From CAZFZT01 sp964523675 (GTDB lineage: Bacteria; Planctomycetota; Phycisphaerae; Phycisphaerales; SM1A02): a stretch of 22,734 nt of DNA. This document shows, in pieces, positions 20,720 through 22,734 of this stretch. The notes beneath the pieces were generated by a model. That model did not search any database. It was not told the DNA's origin and saw nothing but the letters and a program-made list of their open reading frames with translations. The stretch is from positions 1 through 22,734 of the forward strand of contig CAZFZT010000057.1 of the NCBI GenBank assembly GCA_964523675.1, in the 5' to 3' direction. Numbering within the stretch: the stretch's first letter is position 1; each line of letters starts with the position of its first letter. The position numbers were made by a program, and so were the translations under genes.

Positions 20720-22402
20720 ATGGCTAAATCGGCAGATACAACCGTGAAACGAGCGGCCTCGGCGACAACAAAGCCCCCGGTTTCGCTGCAACACGCCGTC
20801 GATGAGTACATCGAACAGGCCAAAGTGATTCGGCTCGGCGGCGGAGAGAAAGGCATCGAACGCCAACACCGCCATGGCCGGCTCACGGCGCGCGAACGCA
20901 TCGACCGCTTGATCGACACCGGGTCCGGTCAATTCGAGTGCATGCTCTTCGCTGCCTGGAACATGTACCGCGAATACGGCGGCGCGCCTTCAGCCGGCGT
21001 CGTGACCACCATCGCGCCGGTCGGCGGCAAGCTCTGCATGATCGTCGCGAACGACGCCACTGTGAAGGCCGGCGCGTTCTTCCCCATGACGTGCAAGAAG
21101 ATCATCCGCGCCCAAGCAATCGCCGAGCGGGCGCGACTTCCATTGATCTATCTCGTCGATTCAGCCGGCGTGTTCCTGCCGCTTCAGGAAGATGTCTTTC
21201 CAGACACCGACGACTTCGGCCGCATCTTCCGCAACAACGCCGTCATCAGCGCGCAGGGCATTCCGCAGATCGCAGCCATCATGGGCAACTGCGTCGCAGG
21301 CGGCGGTTACCTGCCCGTCCTTTGCGACACGTTGCTCATGACGGAGGGCTCGGGTCTTTACCTTGCAGGGCCGGCGCTTGTGAAGGCGGCCATCGGGCAG
21401 GATGTGTCAAGTGAGGAACTCGGCGGCGCGCAGATGCATGCGGAGATCTCCGGCACGATTGACTTCCGGGAGAAGGATGATGACGCGTGCATCAAGCGGT
21501 TGCACGCGATCGTCCATGCCGACATGTCCGTGCATCCTGTTGCGGAGCCGCCCTTCGAGCCGGTCAAGCCGGCGCGCAAGGCCGAGGAGGTGTACAACAT
21601 CTTTCAGATTGATTCGACGAAGCAGTATGACGCGGTCGAACTGCTTGCGTGTGTCGTCGATGATGAGTCGTTTAACGAATACAAGGCCGAGTTCGGCAAG
21701 TCGCTTGTGTGCGCCTACGCGCGCATCGGCGGCTGGCCGTGCGGCATTGTGGCGAACCAGCGCAGACTCACCGAGCGCAAGATGCCCGGCGGCAAGGCAG
21801 GGCCGGCCAAATCAATGAACATGCCGGCTGTGATCTACGACGACTCGGCCGACAAAGCCGCGCGGTTCATCATGGACTGCAATCAGAAGCGCATTCCGAT
21901 CATCTTCGTGCATGACACGACCGGATTCATGGTGGGCCGCGATTCCGAGCAGGCGGGGATCATTCGTTCGGGCGCGAAGATGGTGAATGCCATGAGCAAC
22001 TGCATCGTGCCGAAGATCGCGCTGATCGTGGGGCACTCATACGGCGCGGGCAATTACGCCATGTGCGGCAGGGCGTTCGATCCACTGCTCACCCTCGCCT
22101 GGCCGGGCGCGAAGTGCGCGGTCATGGGCGCGGCTCAGGCGGCCGGAACGCTCGCGCAGATTGATCTTGCAGGACGCGAACGGCGGGGGGAGAAGGTTGA
22201 TGAAGAAGTTCGCAAACAGGTCTTCGAGGGGATCAAAGCCAGTTACACCGAGCAGCAGGACATCCGCTACGGCGCAGCCCGCGGCTGGGTCGATCGCATC
22301 ATCGAGCCAGAACGCACGCGCGAGGAACTCATCACATCACTTCGCATCGCCAGCACATACCCGATCGAAGGCGAATTCAAGACGGGTGTGTTGCAGGTGT
22401 GA
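20720..22402 (+). CDS. Acyl-CoA carboxylase carboxyltransferase (beta) subunit, MccB-like
   Basis: Transfers carboxyl groups from biotin to an acyl-CoA. The 560-residue product has the two halves of the crotonase-like carboxyltransferase fold. The N-terminal half (about 30-300) carries G-R-L-T-A-R-E-R-I-D-R-L, V-D-S-A-G-V-F-L-P-L-Q-E-D-V-F-P-D and F-G-R-I-F-R-N-N-A. It also has V-A-G-G-G-Y-L-P and E-E-L-G-G-A-Q-M-H. The C-terminal half carries P-G-G-K-A-G-P-A, H-D-T-T-G-F-M-V-G, H-S-Y-G-A-G-N-Y-A-M and M-G-A-A-Q-A-A-G-T-L-A. The L-P-L-Q-x-x-V-F-P-D pattern favours methylcrotonyl-CoA carboxylase, but D-T-T-G-F-M-V-G is not typical, so the substrate is open. No biotin carboxylase gene follows here. 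ATG 20720 is preferred to a TTG at 20663. Confidence 0.9.
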   Translation: MAKSADTTVKRAASATTKPPVSLQHAVDEYIEQAKVIRLGGGEKGIERQHRHGRLTARERIDRLIDTGSGQFECMLFAAWNMYREYGGAPSAGVVTTIAPVGGKLCMIVANDATVKAGAFFPMTCKKIIRAQAIAERARLPLIYLVDSAGVFLPLQEDVFPDTDDFGRIFRNNAVISAQGIPQIAAIMGNCVAGGGYLPVLCDTLLMTEGSGLYLAGPALVKAAIGQDVSSEELGGAQMHAEISGTIDFREKDDDACIKRLHAIVHADMSVHPVAEPPFEPVKPARKAEEVYNIFQIDSTKQYDAVELLACVVDDESFNEYKAEFGKSLVCAYARIGGWPCGIVANQRRLTERKMPGGKAGPAKSMNMPAVIYDDSADKAARFIMDCNQKRIPIIFVHDTTGFMVGRDSEQAGIIRSGAKMVNAMSNCIVPKIALIVGHSYGAGNYAMCGRAFDPLLTLAWPGAKCAVMGAAQAAGTLAQIDLAGRERRGEKVDEEVRKQVFEGIKASYTEQQDIRYGAARGWVDRIIEPERTREELITSLRIASTYPIEGEFKTGVLQV

Positions 22403-22409
22403 TGCGAAT

Positions 22410-22519
22410 CAGAGCCGCGACCGTGAGGGAGCGCCTCCTTCGTTCCGAAATGGAACGAAATGCAAATCTCGAATGAAGGCACCGCGTCCACGAAGCGCTC
22501 CCTTACGGTCGCGGCTCTG
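22410..22519. repeat. 110-base palindromic element with 25-base terminal inverted repeats (MITE/REP-like)
   Basis: The arms at 22410-22434 and 22495-22519 are inverted copies of 25 bases with one mismatch (core AGAGCCGCGACCGT then AGGGAGCGC). Inside, TTCGTTCC (22439-22446) and GGAACGAA (22452-22459) form a second perfect 8-base stem with a GAAAT loop. No gene fits inside and no target-site duplication is obvious. It lies between the ends of two convergent genes (carboxylase stop 22402, next stop 22525), so it can also serve as a bidirectional terminator. From memory, peptides translated from this motif (S-R-D-R-E-G-A) are frequent in planctomycete hypothetical proteins, which would make it a dispersed family. 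Confidence 0.8.
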
Positions 22520-22524
22520 TTTGG

Positions 22525-22734
22525 TTACGGCTGTGGTTGATTGAGCGGGTCGTACACGTCATCGACGGTGTTCTCGCTCGAGCCGATGAAAACGCCGAGG
22601 AAGGCATCGGGTGCCGCTTGATTGCCGAGCGGATGCGGCCACTCTGCAGCGAAGATGTTGTCGAACTTCGGCGTGCCGCTGTCATCGGTGTAGGCGACGA
22701 TGCCAGGCCAGAATGTGTCAATGGTGTCGGTGTG
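22525..22734 (-). CDS. C-terminal end of an unrecognised protein (partial)
   Basis: The minus strand is open from the window edge to a TAA at 22525-22527, giving the last 69 residues of a protein. It reads H-T-D-T-I-D-T-F-W-P-G-I-V-A-Y-T-D-D then F-A-A-E-W-P-H-P-L-G, and ends D-D-V-Y-D-P-L-N-Q-P-Q-P. The codon choice is normal for the window and the stop lies five bases before the palindromic element, supporting a real gene end. The composition (Asp, Thr, aromatic, few Lys or Cys) suggests a secreted or surface protein, but no family was recognised. Confidence 0.6.
   Translation of the reverse strand, partial: HTDTIDTFWPGIVAYTDDSGTPKFDNIFAAEWPHPLGNQAAPDAFLGVFIGSSENTVDDVYDPLNQPQP

Overview
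This GC-rich window reads as chromosomal DNA of a planctomycete, perhaps of the Phycisphaerae type. That placement is inferred from gene content: a divergent sigma-70 factor, small lipoproteins, a SufBCDSU plus SufT iron-sulfur cluster, PEGA and coiled-coil envelope proteins, many genes without a Shine-Dalgarno site, and a GC-rich palindromic repeat. It has not been tested by database search. No rRNA, tRNA, CRISPR array, transposase or prophage gene was seen.

Layout from left to right. (1) 1-720, minus strand: a DarTG-type toxin-antitoxin pair, with the DNA ADP-ribosyltransferase toxin complete and the macrodomain antitoxin cut by the window edge. (2) 906-3150, minus strand: a sigma-70-family factor with altered -10-recognition residues, then a 576-base non-coding stretch rich in palindromes, then ndk. 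(3) 3399-4618: two related small lipoproteins facing a 16-cysteine Csp-like copper-binding protein. (4) 4752-9044: arabinose-5-phosphate isomerase, ScpA, the first two enzymes of tryptophan catabolism (kynA, kynB) and a stand-alone HD-GYP protein. (5) 9172-16180, plus strand: gapA followed by the cluster sufB-sufC-sufD-sufS-sufU-sufT. (6) 16252-18527, plus strand: a cytoplasmic DUF4026/DUF2314-like protein flanked by two small tail-anchored membrane proteins. (7) 18542-20545, minus strand: a two-CBS protein, a PEGA lipoprotein and an exported coiled-coil protein. (8) 20720-22734: an acyl-CoA carboxylase carboxyltransferase subunit, a 110-base element with 25-base terminal inverted repeats, and the 3' end of an unrecognised gene.

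The best-supported functional unit is the suf cluster: SufS takes sulfur from cysteine, SufU accepts it, SufB-SufC-SufD assemble the cluster, and SufT probably helps maturation or transfer. The most interesting non-gene signals are a Fur/PerR-like 7-1-7 palindrome upstream of the sigma gene with a weaker relative just upstream of sufB, several -10-like boxes only 6-9 bases before SD-less start codons (probable leaderless mRNAs), and the palindromic repeat at 22410-22519. No clearly new multi-gene system is proven. The best candidates for undescribed biology are the three-gene unit at 16252-18527 and the lipoprotein pair at 3399-4196.
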